Of a stretch of DNA of 64,000 nucleotides, positions 31,707 through 40,631 are shown piece by piece; the first letter of the stretch is position 1; the number at the start of each line of letters is the position of its first letter. The notes beneath the pieces are model-generated. The model did not search any database. It had not been told where the DNA came from and saw nothing but the letters and a program-made list of their open reading frames with translations. The stretch covers positions 2,679-66,678 of the forward strand of contig JVKM01000015.1 in the NCBI GenBank assembly GCA_001072465.1. Reading direction: 5' to 3'. The translations under genes and the position numbers were made by a program. Origin of the DNA: Xylanimonas cellulosilytica. Its GTDB lineage: Bacteria; Actinomycetota; Actinomycetes; Actinomycetales; Actinomycetaceae.

Positions 31707-32000
31707 TTACTGAGTGTCGCTCGGCGCATCCACGTTCATCGTGCGCTTGCGCATCATGACCATCATCTCGACCGTCGAGGACACGATAATCGCGATGATC
31801 GTGGCGATTGCGGCCACCCGGACGTCCATGCCCAGGGCGCGCGGAACGTACAGTCCGATGGCGAGCAGAGCGATCTTCGCCGCGTATCCGCCGGTCACCC
31901 ATCCGATGAAGTGGGAGGGCGATCGCAGGGCGCGCGACGTGAAAAACCACTGCGCCGCAACGATGACGACGACCATGGCGAGGGCGAGCACGTAGGTCAT
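31707..32000 (-). CDS. Small membrane protein in the atpI position
   Basis: A 97-aa hydrophobic protein with three or four helices (VLALAMVVVIVAAQWFF, AAKIALLAIGLYVPRAL, AAIATIIAIIVSSTVEMMVMM) and a polar C-terminus. It lies immediately before atpB, where AtpI-type assembly or Mg2+ proteins are usually encoded, and ATG 32000 overlaps the stop of the WecA-like gene. Assignment as AtpI-like is from position and topology only, not from a motif. Confidence 0.7.
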   Translation of the reverse strand: MTYVLALAMVVVIVAAQWFFTSRALRSPSHFIGWVTGGYAAKIALLAIGLYVPRALGMDVRVAAIATIIAIIVSSTVEMMVMMRKRTMNVDAPSDTQ

Positions 32001-33103
32001 GCGGAAACCTCCTCGGGAGTGGGCTCTTCCTTGGGGAATTCTCGGGTCGTGACGGCCACGCCGATGGCCGCAGCAGTGACTGCAACGAGAGCGACGCTCC
32101 ACCACTCGAAGACGAGGAGCCCGACCGCGGGGACGCAGACAATGGCGGTCCACATCCACAGGATCGCGACGACCCCGCGGTGAGAGTGCCCGGCAACGAG
32201 GAGACGGTCGTGGAAGTGGGAGCGATCGGCAACGAAGGGGCTCTTCCCTCGGCTCATGCGGCGAATCGAGGTGACGACCAGGTCCAGGACGGGCATGAAG
32301 ATAACCGACAGCGGGAGGATGAGCGGCAGCGCGGACACGATCATCTGCTGGCGTCCGAGCAACGACGGATCGATCTTGCCGGTGACAATGATGCCGGCGG
32401 CGGCCAGGACGAGGCCCATGGTCTCCGCTCCCCCGCCCATCATGATCGAGGAGGGGTGGAAGTTGAACCAGAGGAAGCCAGCGCACACCCCGAGCAGCGC
32501 GATCACGATGAGGCTGGCGGTCGTCGCGTAGGAGGCCGCACCCATGAGCCGGGTAATGATGTAGGAGTAGACGAAGAAGGACCCTGCGCCGATCGCGATC
32601 ATCCCGGATGCCAAGCCGTCGAGTCCGTCGATGAAGTTAACGGCGTTCATGATGCCGACGATGAAGAAGACGGAGACGAAGAGCCACAGTCGGGAGGATC
32701 CGAGCGTTAGGCCGAAAATCGGGAACGAAGCGAGCTGCACGCCGCCGAAAGCCATGCCGCCCGCGATGAGGACCTGCCCACCGAGCTTGGCCATCCAGTC
32801 GAGTTCGATGATGTCATCGATGATGCCGAGGATGCACATGGCACCGGCGCCGGCCATGACTGCCCACGGGACCGTTGTCGTAAAAAGTGGCGCCATGTAG
32901 GGGATCCGCGAGGCGAGCAGCATGGTGACGATCAATGCGATGGTCATCGCGACGCCGCCCAGGCGCGGGATGGGCTTCTTTTGCAGGTCGCGTCCGCGCA
33001 GGGGCGGCAAGATGTTGAACTGCAGGCACGCCCAGCGCACGGCCGGCGTCAGCAGGATCGTCAGGGCCATCGCGATGGCCCCCAGCAGCAGGTAGACCTT
33101 CAC
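31997..33103 (-). CDS. wecA: Undecaprenyl-phosphate sugar-1-phosphate transferase (WecA/TagO family)
   Basis: A 368-aa integral membrane enzyme with about 11 helices that transfers a (N-acetyl)hexosamine-1-phosphate to undecaprenyl phosphate, starting cell-wall glycopolymer synthesis. Family motifs are PRLGGVAM (after KKPIP), GIIDDIIELDW, the catalytic NAVNFIDGLDGLASG and the cytoplasmic loop DRSHFHDRLLVAGHSHRG. It is coupled to the TsaC-like gene upstream (ATGA overlap). The sugar (GlcNAc is usual) cannot be proven from sequence. Confidence 0.88.
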   Translation of the reverse strand: MKVYLLLGAIAMALTILLTPAVRWACLQFNILPPLRGRDLQKKPIPRLGGVAMTIALIVTMLLASRIPYMAPLFTTTVPWAVMAGAGAMCILGIIDDIIELDWMAKLGGQVLIAGGMAFGGVQLASFPIFGLTLGSSRLWLFVSVFFIVGIMNAVNFIDGLDGLASGMIAIGAGSFFVYSYIITRLMGAASYATTASLIVIALLGVCAGFLWFNFHPSSIMMGGGAETMGLVLAAAGIIVTGKIDPSLLGRQQMIVSALPLILPLSVIFMPVLDLVVTSIRRMSRGKSPFVADRSHFHDRLLVAGHSHRGVVAILWMWTAIVCVPAVGLLVFEWWSVALVAVTAAAIGVAVTTREFPKEEPTPEEVSA

Positions 33104-33774
33104 GAAGCGGCCCCTTCGACGGGGGCGATGGGCACGCCGGCGACGGCGCTGAGCTCATCCAGGGTGATGGTCCCCAGGCGGAGTGCGCGGGGATCCTCGT
33201 GCGCGAAGTCAACGATCGACGAGGCCGTGGATCCCTGGGTGGGGCCTCCGTCGAGGTAGGCGGACACTCGGGTTCCGAAGTATCCGACGGCCTGCTCGAC
33301 CGAGGTCGCGGGAGGCTGACCGGTCAGGTTCGCGGAGGTGACGGCCAATGGTCCGAAGTCGTGCAGGAGGCGCAGGAGGGCCGCCTGGTTCGGCATGCGC
33401 ACGCCAATGGTGCCGCCGGTTTCGCCCAGGTCCCACCCGAGGTCGGGGCGGGCACGCAGGATGAGGGTGAGTCCGCCGGGCCAGAAGGCACGCGCAAGAG
33501 CGCGGGCGGCCTCGGGCACATCAACACACAGCGAGTCGATCGCGTCGACGGAGGCGACGAGCACGGGCGGCGGCATCTGCCGTCCGCGGCCCTTGGCGGC
33601 CAGGACGGCGGCGACGGCCTCGGGGTTGGCCGCGTCCGCGCCGATGCCGTAGACGGTGTCCGTGGGTACGACGAGGAGATGGCCGTCGCGCAGCTCCCGC
33701 TGGGCGCACGCCAGGTCGGCCTCGCTCAGCGAAGGAACGGCGCTCAGGATCGTCTCAGTACTCATCGTGTTCAT
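33100..33774 (-). CDS. L-threonylcarbamoyladenylate synthase (TsaC/Sua5 family)
   Basis: A 224-aa YrdC-domain enzyme that makes threonylcarbamoyl-AMP for the t6A37 modification of ANN-decoding tRNAs. Diagnostic stretches are GHLLVVPTDTVYGIGADAANPEAV, AFWPGGLTLIL, GVRMPNQ and PLAVTSANLTGQPPATS. It lacks the extra C-terminal Sua5 domain, and so is closer to TsaC in build. The start overlaps the prmC stop (ATGA); a second ATG lies three codons in (33765). Confidence 0.92.
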   Translation of the reverse strand: MNTMSTETILSAVPSLSEADLACAQRELRDGHLLVVPTDTVYGIGADAANPEAVAAVLAAKGRGRQMPPPVLVASVDAIDSLCVDVPEAARALARAFWPGGLTLILRARPDLGWDLGETGGTIGVRMPNQAALLRLLHDFGPLAVTSANLTGQPPATSVEQAVGYFGTRVSAYLDGGPTQGSTASSIVDFAHEDPRALRLGTITLDELSAVAGVPIAPVEGAAS

Positions 33775-34667
33775 TGTGTCACGGATGCAGTGGGCTTCGT
33801 CGATTCGGGCGCGCGGGCGCTCAGGAAACGACGCCTGCCAGCCAGATCGGGCAGGGTTGCGATATCCGTCATTCCGAGCTGCGCGGCGATCGCCACCATG
33901 GCTTCTTCCTGCGAGGGCGAGTGTTCCATCAGCAGGACACCACCGGGACGCAGGAGGGTGAGCGCGCGACGCGCGATGCGCGCGGGGATCTCGGTCCCAT
34001 CCGGGCTTCCCCCGTACAGGGCGACGTGCGGATCAGCGCTGGCCTCCGGCTGAGTGGGCATCTCATCAGCGGGAACGTAGGGCGGATTCGTCACGACAAC
34101 GTCGACCATCCCGTCCAGGTGCGCAAGCGTCGCCGGATCCGTCGCATCGCCTCGCTCCAAGTGCAGGCAGGGAACGCCCACAGCATCGCGGTTCTGGCAG
34201 GCCAGAGCGAAGGGCTCGGCTTCCTTCTCGACGGCCCATACCTCCGTGCGGGTGGTCTCGGTAGCCACCGCCAGCCCGATCGCGCCGGAGCCGGCGCACA
34301 GGTCGACGACGCGTGCCTCACCGTGGCGGGCGACGACCGCCATGGCCTCGTCAATCGCGAGGCCAGCAAGGACCTCGGTCTCCGGGCGCACGACGAACAC
34401 GCCGGGGCGGGCGGCGAGGGTCAAGCCGCGGAAATACATGCGACTCGTGACGTGCTGAAGGGGAATGCGCAGGGCCCTCTCCCCCACCGCCGAGCGCAGT
34501 TTCTCGGCCTGGTCCTCGTTCAGCTCCGCCGGCAGGTCCCACTGGGACGAGGCGTCACACGCCCACTCGAGCAGCTCACGCACGTCCGCATCGACCGAGT
34601 CGATGCCGGCCGTCGTCAGGCGCTCACGCGCCCACGCACGCGCGTCGGTCAGTGTCCAGGTCCCCAT
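33771..34667 (-). CDS. prmC: Release factor glutamine methyltransferase PrmC
   Basis: A 298-aa SAM-dependent enzyme that methylates the GGQ glutamine of release factors. The Rossmann motif VVDLCAGSGAIGLAVA and the signature VVTNPPYVPADEMP identify it; LTLLRPGGVLLMEHSPSQEEAM follows. I choose ATG 34667 (MGTWTLTDAR) because GGAGGAG sits just before it; ATG 34682 overlaps the prfA stop and is possible. It directly follows prfA, its substrate gene. Confidence 0.94.
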   Translation of the reverse strand: MGTWTLTDARAWARERLTTAGIDSVDADVRELLEWACDASSQWDLPAELNEDQAEKLRSAVGERALRIPLQHVTSRMYFRGLTLAARPGVFVVRPETEVLAGLAIDEAMAVVARHGEARVVDLCAGSGAIGLAVATETTRTEVWAVEKEAEPFALACQNRDAVGVPCLHLERGDATDPATLAHLDGMVDVVVTNPPYVPADEMPTQPEASADPHVALYGGSPDGTEIPARIARRALTLLRPGGVLLMEHSPSQEEAMVAIAAQLGMTDIATLPDLAGRRRFLSARAPESTKPTASVTQ

Positions 34668-34678
34668 GTCTCCTCCAA

Positions 34679-35773
34679 TCATGACTGAGCGGCGGCTGCC
34701 AGGCGCTCGGCCTCATCGGCTTCCTGCAGCGAAGCGATCACTGCGTCGAGCGCGCCGGACAGGACCGCATCCAGGTTGTGAGCCTTGAAGCCCGTGCGGT
34801 GATCCGCGATGCGGTTCTCTGGGAAGTTATAGGTGCGGATGCGCTCCGAGCGGTCCACGGTGCGCACCTGGGAGAGGCGCTGGGCCGATGCCTCGGCTTC
34901 CTTCTTCGCCCTCGCCTCGGCGGCCAGGCGCGAGGCCAGCACGCGCAGCGCGGCCTCCTTGTTCTGCAGCTGCGACTTCTCATTCTGCATCGACACGACG
35001 ATGCCTGAGGGAATGTGCGTGATGCGCACGGCGGAGTCGGTCGTGTTGACCGACTGGCCACCGGGGCCGCTGGACCGATAGACGTCGATGCGCAGATCGT
35101 TCGGGTCGATGACGATCTCCTCATCGTCCTCGATCTCCGGCATGACGAAAACGCCTGCGGCGCTCGTGTGGATGCGGCCCTGCGACTCGGTGACGGGCAC
35201 GCGCTGCACGCGGTGCACGCCACCCTCGTACTTCAGGTGCGCCCACACGCCCTCGTCGGGTGCGGGCGTGCCCTTCGCACGGATCGCGAGCGTAATGTCC
35301 TTGAAGCCACCGAGCTCCGTGTGGGTCGCGCTCATCTCGGTGACGCTCCAGCCGTGCGCCTCCGCGTAGCGGGCGTACATGCGGGCCAGATCGGAGGCGA
35401 ACAGCGCGGATTCTTCGCCGCCTTCACCCGCCTTGATCTCGAGGATGACGTCCATCGCATCCTCGGGGTCGCGGGGAGCCAGAATCTTCACGAGCGCCTC
35501 GTGGGCAGCCGCTTCCTCTTCCTCGAGGGCGGGAATCTCGTCGGCGAAGGAACGATCTTCGGCGGCCAGCTCTCGGGCGGCCTCAAGGTCTCCCGAAGCG
35601 GAGGAGAGCCGATCGGCAGCAGCCTTCACGCGGCCAAGCTCGGCGTAGCGTCGGCCGACTCGGCGCATCAGCTGCGGGTCCGCCAGCGTCTGGGGATCCG
35701 CCATCTGCGCCTCGACCTGCTCGTATTCCTGCAGCAGGGGGCCCAGGGCACCGAGTTCATCCGTCGCGGCCAC
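34679..35773 (-). CDS. prfA: Peptide chain release factor 1
   Basis: A 364-aa class I release factor reading UAA/UAG. The GGQ catalytic motif is in [20 protein letters not shown]. The codon-recognition PxT is [21 protein letters not shown] region (PVTE). The N-terminal coiled domain and [16 protein letters not shown] are standard. It stands between rpmE and prmC, a conserved actinobacterial order. Confidence 0.96.
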   Translation of the reverse strand: MAATDELGALGPLLQEYEQVEAQMADPQTLADPQLMRRVGRRYAELGRVKAAADRLSSASGDLEAARELAAEDRSFADEIPALEEEEAAAHEALVKILAPRDPEDAMDVILEIKAGEGGEESALFASDLARMYARYAEAHGWSVTEMSATHTELGGFKDITLAIRAKGTPAPDEGVWAHLKYEGGVHRVQRVPVTESQGRIHTSAAGVFVMPEIEDDEEIVIDPNDLRIDVYRSSGPGGQSVNTTDSAVRITHIPSGIVVSMQNEKSQLQNKEAALRVLASRLAAEARAKKEAEASAQRLSQVRTVDRSERIRTYNFPENRIADHRTGFKAHNLDAVLSGALDAVIASLQEADEAERLAAAAQS

Positions 35774-35810
35774 GATTCACCACTTCCTTCGTTCCATACA
35801 GTTGACAAAG

Positions 35811-35848
35811 CGGCGGCGCCGTCGGCCATAAGGCCAACGACACCGCCG
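35811..35848 (-). terminator. Terminator after rpmE
   Basis: On the minus strand a 17-bp stem closed by several G-U pairs (CGGCGGTGTCGTTGGCC, loop TTAT, GGCCGACGGCGCCGCCG) is followed by CTTTGT. It lies 20 bases past the rpmE stop. The G-U pairs make it much better on the minus than on the plus strand, matching the gene direction. Confidence 0.7.
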
Positions 35849-35867
35849 TTGAGCTAGCCGCTCACCC

Positions 35868-36089
35868 TCACTTGGAGGGGCGCACGCGCTTGCCGTAGCG
35901 AGCCTCGAACTTGGCGACGCGGCCGCCGGTGTCGAGGATCTTCTGCTTGCCCGTGTAGAACGGGTGGCAGGCCGAGCACACGTCCACGCGCATCTCACCG
36001 GAGGTGATGGTGGAACGGGTGTGGAACGAGTTGCCGCACGTGCAGGTCACGACGGTGTCCACGTATTCGGGGTGAATACCCTGCTTCAT
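35868..36089 (-). CDS. rpmE: 50S ribosomal protein L31, zinc-binding type
   Basis: A 73-aa ribosomal protein. Zinc ligands are C16 and C18 (VTCTCGNSF) and the CSAC pair in [16 protein letters not shown], so this is the C+ form. ATG 36089 gives the canonical [10 protein letters not shown] start. It has its own promoter (36220-36248) and a structured leader, and is terminated before prfA. Confidence 0.96.
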   Translation of the reverse strand: MKQGIHPEYVDTVVTCTCGNSFHTRSTITSGEMRVDVCSACHPFYTGKQKILDTGGRVAKFEARYGKRVRPSK

Positions 36090-36135
36090 GGAGTTTCTCC
36101 TGGATCGTTTGGTGCCCCGGGTCCGGACATGCAGC

Positions 36136-36157
36136 GTCCCCCGCATCTGGCGGGGAC
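36136..36157 (-). promoter_or_regulatory. Leader hairpin upstream of rpmE
   Basis: In the roughly 125-base rpmE leader, GTCCCCGC and GCGGGGGAC pair around a 5-base loop (plus strand 36136-36157). The length and position suggest an L31 autoregulatory leader, but I cannot match it to a published consensus from memory. Confidence 0.4.
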
Positions 36158-36219
36158 TCACCTTCCAGCGCGCCAACAAGCGCCTGGGGCATGCCGGTGA
36201 ACCGGTAAGCCGACACGAC

Positions 36220-36248
36220 ATTATCGCACACGCCCCCACCCCCTTCAA
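36220..36248 (-). promoter_or_regulatory. Sigma-70-like promoter of rpmE
   Basis: On the minus strand, TTGAAG (36248-36243), a 17-base spacer and GATAAT (36225-36220). This is the best promoter match in the window and implies a leader of about 125 bases. The rest of 36249-36345 shows nothing recognisable. Confidence 0.7.
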
Positions 36249-36345
36249 CGAGGGAAGGCTCCCGCGGGCGTGACATCGGCTATGGGCGGACGAGAGGCTC
36301 ACGTCCACGACTCCGCGGACGAGAGGCGGACGCAGGGCACGGCGC

Positions 36346-37545
36346 TCAGCGCGTGCGCCCGAGCGGACCGACGTTCGCGGCCGACGTCAGGTAGTTCGCC
36401 CGCGAGGATCCGTACCGCGAGGTTCCGTCCCACACGAGGTAGCGATGGAGGTACGCGGGAGGTACGTAGAGCTCCGCGCCAAACGCCATGAAGCGCGCGG
36501 TGGAATGGGCCGCACTCCCCTTGAGGTCGATACCCGCGCTGTTTGCGGTCAGCCGTATCGCCTGGGCGGGGTTGTAGGTGTACGTCACGCCGGCGATCCG
36601 GTACGCGCCGAGGTATCGTGTCTCGTTGGTGCGCAGCTTCTCCCCCGCGCCCTTCCTCCAGCGCTTGTAACGCCTCCGCCCAATCATGGATGTGTCAGCA
36701 CCGAGAGCCGCCTCGACGAGGCGCACGAGGCGCACCCTGGCCTCGTCGGCGATCCGATCGAGCTGCGTGAGTGCCTCGGCGGGATCCATCTGCGCGCGTT
36801 CGAGGCTCGCCCCCAGGTCGTTGACGGCCAGGCGCTGCTCATCAAGCCACAGTATGAGGGATGCCGCCATACTGAGAACCATCGGGTCCATGCTTCGGCT
36901 CTGGACAGTTTGCGTGATGGTCTCAACGACGGTCAGGTCCTCGTACACCGGCCCCAGCTCGTTCTCCCACACCCTGCGCCAGGCGGGAGTCAGAGTGAAG
37001 AGATCGCACGCGGCCAACATCGCGACGTGCGCGTCCATCAGAGTGTGGAAATCCCCCACGATCGTCTCCGTTTCCCGAGCCGTCGCGGCGCTGAGCGAAG
37101 CAAGGAGAGGAAACGAAGCGTCCGCAGCGATACGAGCGCGCAGGTTCTCGCGCTCGGCCCGAGCTGCCTCGAGGCGCGCGGTCAGACCACGGTCGTAGCG
37201 CCCGGCCACGAGGAGTGGAAGAAAGGCACGCTCGACCTCCAGGTGACGCTTCTCGAGGGCCTCCCACTCATCGGAAGCCTTCCTTATGTTTTCGCGGGCG
37301 AAGCCGCGCAACATCCACCCGCGCACCCAGAGGCCGATGCCCGCGAGCGTCGCCACCCACGCGTACCAGGTGGGCCACAGCATGCTGTGCGATGCGCCGA
37401 CGGACACGGCGATGCCGAGCCACACGGGGGCCACCAGAAAGAGGGCGAGACCCGCCAGGAGGCGCGCACAGCCTCGCGCGCTGCGCATGACCGCGCGAGG
37501 ATGCCGGGGTGCATGACTCATCGTTTCCGTTGCCTGAGACGTCAT
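36346..37545 (-). CDS. Two-TM protein, paralog 1 of a tandem family (DUF5129-like)
   Basis: A 399-aa protein with two helices (about 27-50, [19 protein letters not shown], and about 60-80, [18 protein letters not shown]) and a long cytoplasmic helical region. That region carries a family core ([69 protein letters not shown]), ending with [20 protein letters not shown] and a short tail. It is clearly paralogous to the next two genes upstream. I recall this as the DUF5129 family but cannot confirm. Start ATG 37545 has no proper ribosome site spacing and may be leaderless. Confidence 0.72.
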   Translation of the reverse strand: MTSQATETMSHAPRHPRAVMRSARGCARLLAGLALFLVAPVWLGIAVSVGASHSMLWPTWYAWVATLAGIGLWVRGWMLRGFARENIRKASDEWEALEKRHLEVERAFLPLLVAGRYDRGLTARLEAARAERENLRARIAADASFPLLASLSAATARETETIVGDFHTLMDAHVAMLAACDLFTLTPAWRRVWENELGPVYEDLTVVETITQTVQSRSMDPMVLSMAASLILWLDEQRLAVNDLGASLERAQMDPAEALTQLDRIADEARVRLVRLVEAALGADTSMIGRRRYKRWRKGAGEKLRTNETRYLGAYRIAGVTYTYNPAQAIRLTANSAGIDLKGSAAHSTARFMAFGAELYVPPAYLHRYLVWDGTSRYGSSRANYLTSAANVGPLGRTR

Positions 37546-37596
37546 GCCTCCACTCTGGCACGAATAGCCATCAGTTGCCCGGTATCCCGATGGGAC

Positions 37597-39261
37597 TCAG
37601 AAGGACGAGGACGAGCCGGAGCCGGAGAAACCACCCGAGGATGATCCGTAGTCCGCTGAACTGGTCGAGGAGCTGGACGGATCGTAGTCCACGTAGCGGT
37701 CGAGATACGTCGGGTAGGCCCAGACGGACACGTTATTCGCCTGGAAACGACCGGACTTCTCCGCAGCCTTGCCCTTCAGGCGAACGCCTGCGGAGTTCGC
37801 AGTCAGGCGGATCGTCGAGGCGGGGTTGTACTCGTGGCGATCCCCGCCACTCAAGTACGTGCCCTTGTAGAGTACCTCGCTGGCGCTGACGGTACCGCCC
37901 TTGTTGCTTTCCCAATGCTCGTAGCGCTGACGCCCCGACGAGGAAGTGTCGGCGACGAGTGCCTGCCCGATGAGCTTCGTCAGTCGCGCGCGAGACTCAT
38001 CCGCGATTCGGTCCAGCTCGACGAGAGCCTGCACTGGAGTGATCTCCGCGCGCTCGAGGCTGGTTCCGAGTCCGACGATGATGTCCCGCTGCTCGTTCGT
38101 CCAGCGATTAAAGGCCTCCACGGCGTTCTTCACTTGACGCTTCTTGACGCGGTTGCGCACCTTGACTGAGATGGAATCCGCGGCTAACAGGTCTTCGAAG
38201 ACCGGTCCCACCTCGTTGTCCCACAGGTCGCGCCACCGTGGTGCCAGCGCAAAAAAGTCGCGCGCGGCAAAGATCGCGTCATCAGCTGCCGACAGCAGCT
38301 CGATGTCTTCGAGCAGTTCCTCCCTCTCGCTCGCCGCGCCGGCACTGAGGGATCCAAAGAACCCTGGGGATCGCAGAACAGAGACACGCTCACGCACCTT
38401 CTTGCGCTCCTGGTTGGCGCACCCGTAGCGCGCGGTCAGCCCCTTGCTGTACTGACCGGCATCGACGATCGAGTGGAAGGCTCGATCCACCTCCGAGCGA
38501 CGCCCCTCCATCTCCTTCCACGCCTCGACAATACGCTCGGAGCTTTCTCGCACCGTCCGGCGCAGGCTACGGCCTCGCAAGAGGACGCCGATGCCCGTAA
38601 GCGAGACCAGCCATCCCGTCCAGTGTGGCCAGACCACCCGGTTCTTAATGCTCTGGCCAGCTTCGTTCGGAATATAAGTGGCCGCCTTCGTGGCCGCCGC
38701 GACCATCCCCGCACTCCAGCGGCCCGCGCGGAAGTCATCCTTAGCGGCGTCCTGAATCTCCGCCTGAACAGACAGTAGCGGCGCGATGTCCTCGCCGAAG
38801 TATGTCCCCACCTTGCGGTGGGTGGGCGACACCGACAGGATCAGGTAGCCGTCGGCCCACTTGTACCCATTGGGTGAGATCCACTCCTTATGCCCGGCCC
38901 GCGCGTACTTCAGGGTCGCCTCGTCGAGGTTGTCATCCACCAGGTCATCCGTCGACAGGATGACGAGGTGGATGGGACGCGTGAACTTGACGTCACCGAG
39001 GGCTTCTGTCAGCGGACGACCATCGACCGGCCCGAAGTTACCCGTCTCGTCGTGCACCTCGACGGACGGAGCGACGAGGTCGTTTGCTGGCACCGTTGGC
39101 CGGGTGAAATCAACGAGAGAGAATGCCAGCCACACGGGAACGCAGATCGCCATGACGACCCCCAGCAGGATCCGGCCCACCCCTCGCAGCGAGCGCTTCA
39201 CGTCTCGCAGCGTCATGCGTCCGTGTTCCTCATTTTCCGAATCGGTCGTCACTGAAGTCAT
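37597..39261 (-). CDS. Membrane protein with TPM-like outer domain, paralog 2 (DUF5129-like)
   Basis: A 554-aa protein. Helix 1 (about 32-52, ILLGVVMAICVPVWLAFSL) is followed by a roughly 150-residue extracytoplasmic domain absent from its neighbours, with PIHLVILSTDDLVDD, ADGYLILSVSPTHRKVGTYFGEDI and LSVQAEIQDAAKDDFRAGRW. These resemble the TPM domain of YgcG-type proteins. Helix 2 (WTGWLVSLTGIGVLLRG), the shared cytoplasmic core and a Ser/Gly-rich tail (GGFSGSGSSSSF) follow. It is probably the ancestral full-length form; paralogs 1 and 3 lack the outer domain. Confidence 0.75.
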   Translation of the reverse strand: MTSVTTDSENEEHGRMTLRDVKRSLRGVGRILLGVVMAICVPVWLAFSLVDFTRPTVPANDLVAPSVEVHDETGNFGPVDGRPLTEALGDVKFTRPIHLVILSTDDLVDDNLDEATLKYARAGHKEWISPNGYKWADGYLILSVSPTHRKVGTYFGEDIAPLLSVQAEIQDAAKDDFRAGRWSAGMVAAATKAATYIPNEAGQSIKNRVVWPHWTGWLVSLTGIGVLLRGRSLRRTVRESSERIVEAWKEMEGRRSEVDRAFHSIVDAGQYSKGLTARYGCANQERKKVRERVSVLRSPGFFGSLSAGAASEREELLEDIELLSAADDAIFAARDFFALAPRWRDLWDNEVGPVFEDLLAADSISVKVRNRVKKRQVKNAVEAFNRWTNEQRDIIVGLGTSLERAEITPVQALVELDRIADESRARLTKLIGQALVADTSSSGRQRYEHWESNKGGTVSASEVLYKGTYLSGGDRHEYNPASTIRLTANSAGVRLKGKAAEKSGRFQANNVSVWAYPTYLDRYVDYDPSSSSTSSADYGSSSGGFSGSGSSSSF

Positions 39262-39351
39262 GCATCCACTGTGTCACGGTGACGCCACATGCGCGCGGTG
39301 GCTCAGCACTCTGATGCCCGCGGCGACGAGGATGAGCTGTCGCCTCCACCC

Positions 39352-40524
39352 TCAGGTCGACGAGGAGCCGCCCGCCTCATCCACCTCGTCAGTCAGGTAT
39401 CGCTCGAGATACATCGGCAGCAGATAGACGGAGGATCGTCCGTCCGTCAGGACACCGGTGGCAGGAGCGGGTAGCCCTTCCAGGTCAACGCCCGCGGAGT
39501 TCGCGGTCAGTCGAATCGTGGCCGCCGGGTTGTACTCGATGTCAGTGTCCGCGTCCTGGCTCCAATAGGCCGCGTCGTATTCCGCGTTCGCCGCGGTGAG
39601 CCTGATGCCCCTGCTCTTCCATCGCGCGTAGCGTTGCCGTCCGCGCGCCGAGGCATCGGTTGCGAGAGTTGCCTCGATGAGCTCGGCGGTGCGCGCTCGC
39701 GCCTCGTTGGTGATCCGGTCGAGTTCTTCGAGGGCCTGAGCGGGGGCGATCTGCCCGCCCTCCAGGCGTGTCCCGAGTTCGTTCACCGTGTCCTTGTCAT
39801 CCCCCACGCGCTCCCTGAAAGCCTCAATGTCCATCAGGATTCGCGGGTCCGTGTTGACACTTTCGAGGGTATCTGCGACGTCGTCGAGTATGTCAAGGTC
39901 TTCGATGATCGGGCCGACCTCGGTCTTCCAGACGTCACGCCAGCCAGGCGCGAGCGCGAAAAAGTCGCGCGCAGCCATGATCGCGGCATCCGCGTCTGCC
40001 AGGCGTTCCATCCGCGCAAGGATCTCATCCCCCGCTCCTGCCGATGCCTCGCTGAGCGACGCGAAGAAACCCGGAGGCGTGTGCTCGGCGATCCGAGCGC
40101 CAACCCTGACGCGTTCGGCTCGGGCACACTCGTGGCGCGCCGTCAGCCCGGTCTCGTAGTGGCCTGCGCCGACGAGCGTGGAAAACACGCGCTCAACCTC
40201 TGCCCGCTGGTTCTCCAACTCAGCCCATTTCTCGGCGATCTCCGCCATCTTCTGACGCCCCGAGCGCCGCAGACCGGCGCCGCGCCACAGCACTCCGATT
40301 CCGCAGAGCACCATGACCCAGCCGGTCCAATTCGGCCAATCCACAGACTCTCCCATCCCGTGATGGGCCTGGTCATAGATGGCGATCGCCAGCTGAAGGG
40401 GAGCCACCAGCAAGAGAAAAAGACCAAGAACGAGGCGCAGAGATCCGCGCACAGCACTCCAGGACCGACGCGAGGACTCCCGTGTCGCCTGCGCATTGAT
40501 CGAATTCGGCGCCATGTTCACCAT
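39352..40524 (-). CDS. Two-TM protein, paralog 3 of a tandem family (DUF5129-like)
   Basis: A 390-aa protein with helices at about 28-48 (LRLVLGLFLLLVAPLQLAI) and 65-80 (WTGWVMVLCGIGVLWRG), then the family core ([81 protein letters not shown]). Identity with paralogs 1 and 2 is obvious along the whole cytoplasmic part. All three lie between rho and rpmE, genes that are adjacent in many actinobacteria. Other in-frame ATGs exist a few codons downstream. Confidence 0.72.
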   Translation of the reverse strand: MVNMAPNSINAQATRESSRRSWSAVRGSLRLVLGLFLLLVAPLQLAIAIYDQAHHGMGESVDWPNWTGWVMVLCGIGVLWRGAGLRRSGRQKMAEIAEKWAELENQRAEVERVFSTLVGAGHYETGLTARHECARAERVRVGARIAEHTPPGFFASLSEASAGAGDEILARMERLADADAAIMAARDFFALAPGWRDVWKTEVGPIIEDLDILDDVADTLESVNTDPRILMDIEAFRERVGDDKDTVNELGTRLEGGQIAPAQALEELDRITNEARARTAELIEATLATDASARGRQRYARWKSRGIRLTAANAEYDAAYWSQDADTDIEYNPAATIRLTANSAGVDLEGLPAPATGVLTDGRSSVYLLPMYLERYLTDEVDEAGGSSST

Positions 40525-40586
40525 GCCCCAAGTCTGACACAGGCCGTTATCAGTTGTCCGGTACTCAGGCGCGGACTGAAAAGAAA

Positions 40587-40618
40587 GCGGGGCGAGCGGC
40601 TCTCGCCACTCGCCCCGC
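40587..40618 (-). terminator. Intrinsic terminator of rho
   Basis: A 10-bp perfect stem GCGGGGCGAG / CTCGCCCCGC with a 12-base loop, followed on the minus strand by TTTCTTTTC. It lies 14 bases past the rho stop and is one of the most canonical terminators in the window. Confidence 0.85.
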
Positions 40619-40631
40619 TCTCACCCGCCGA

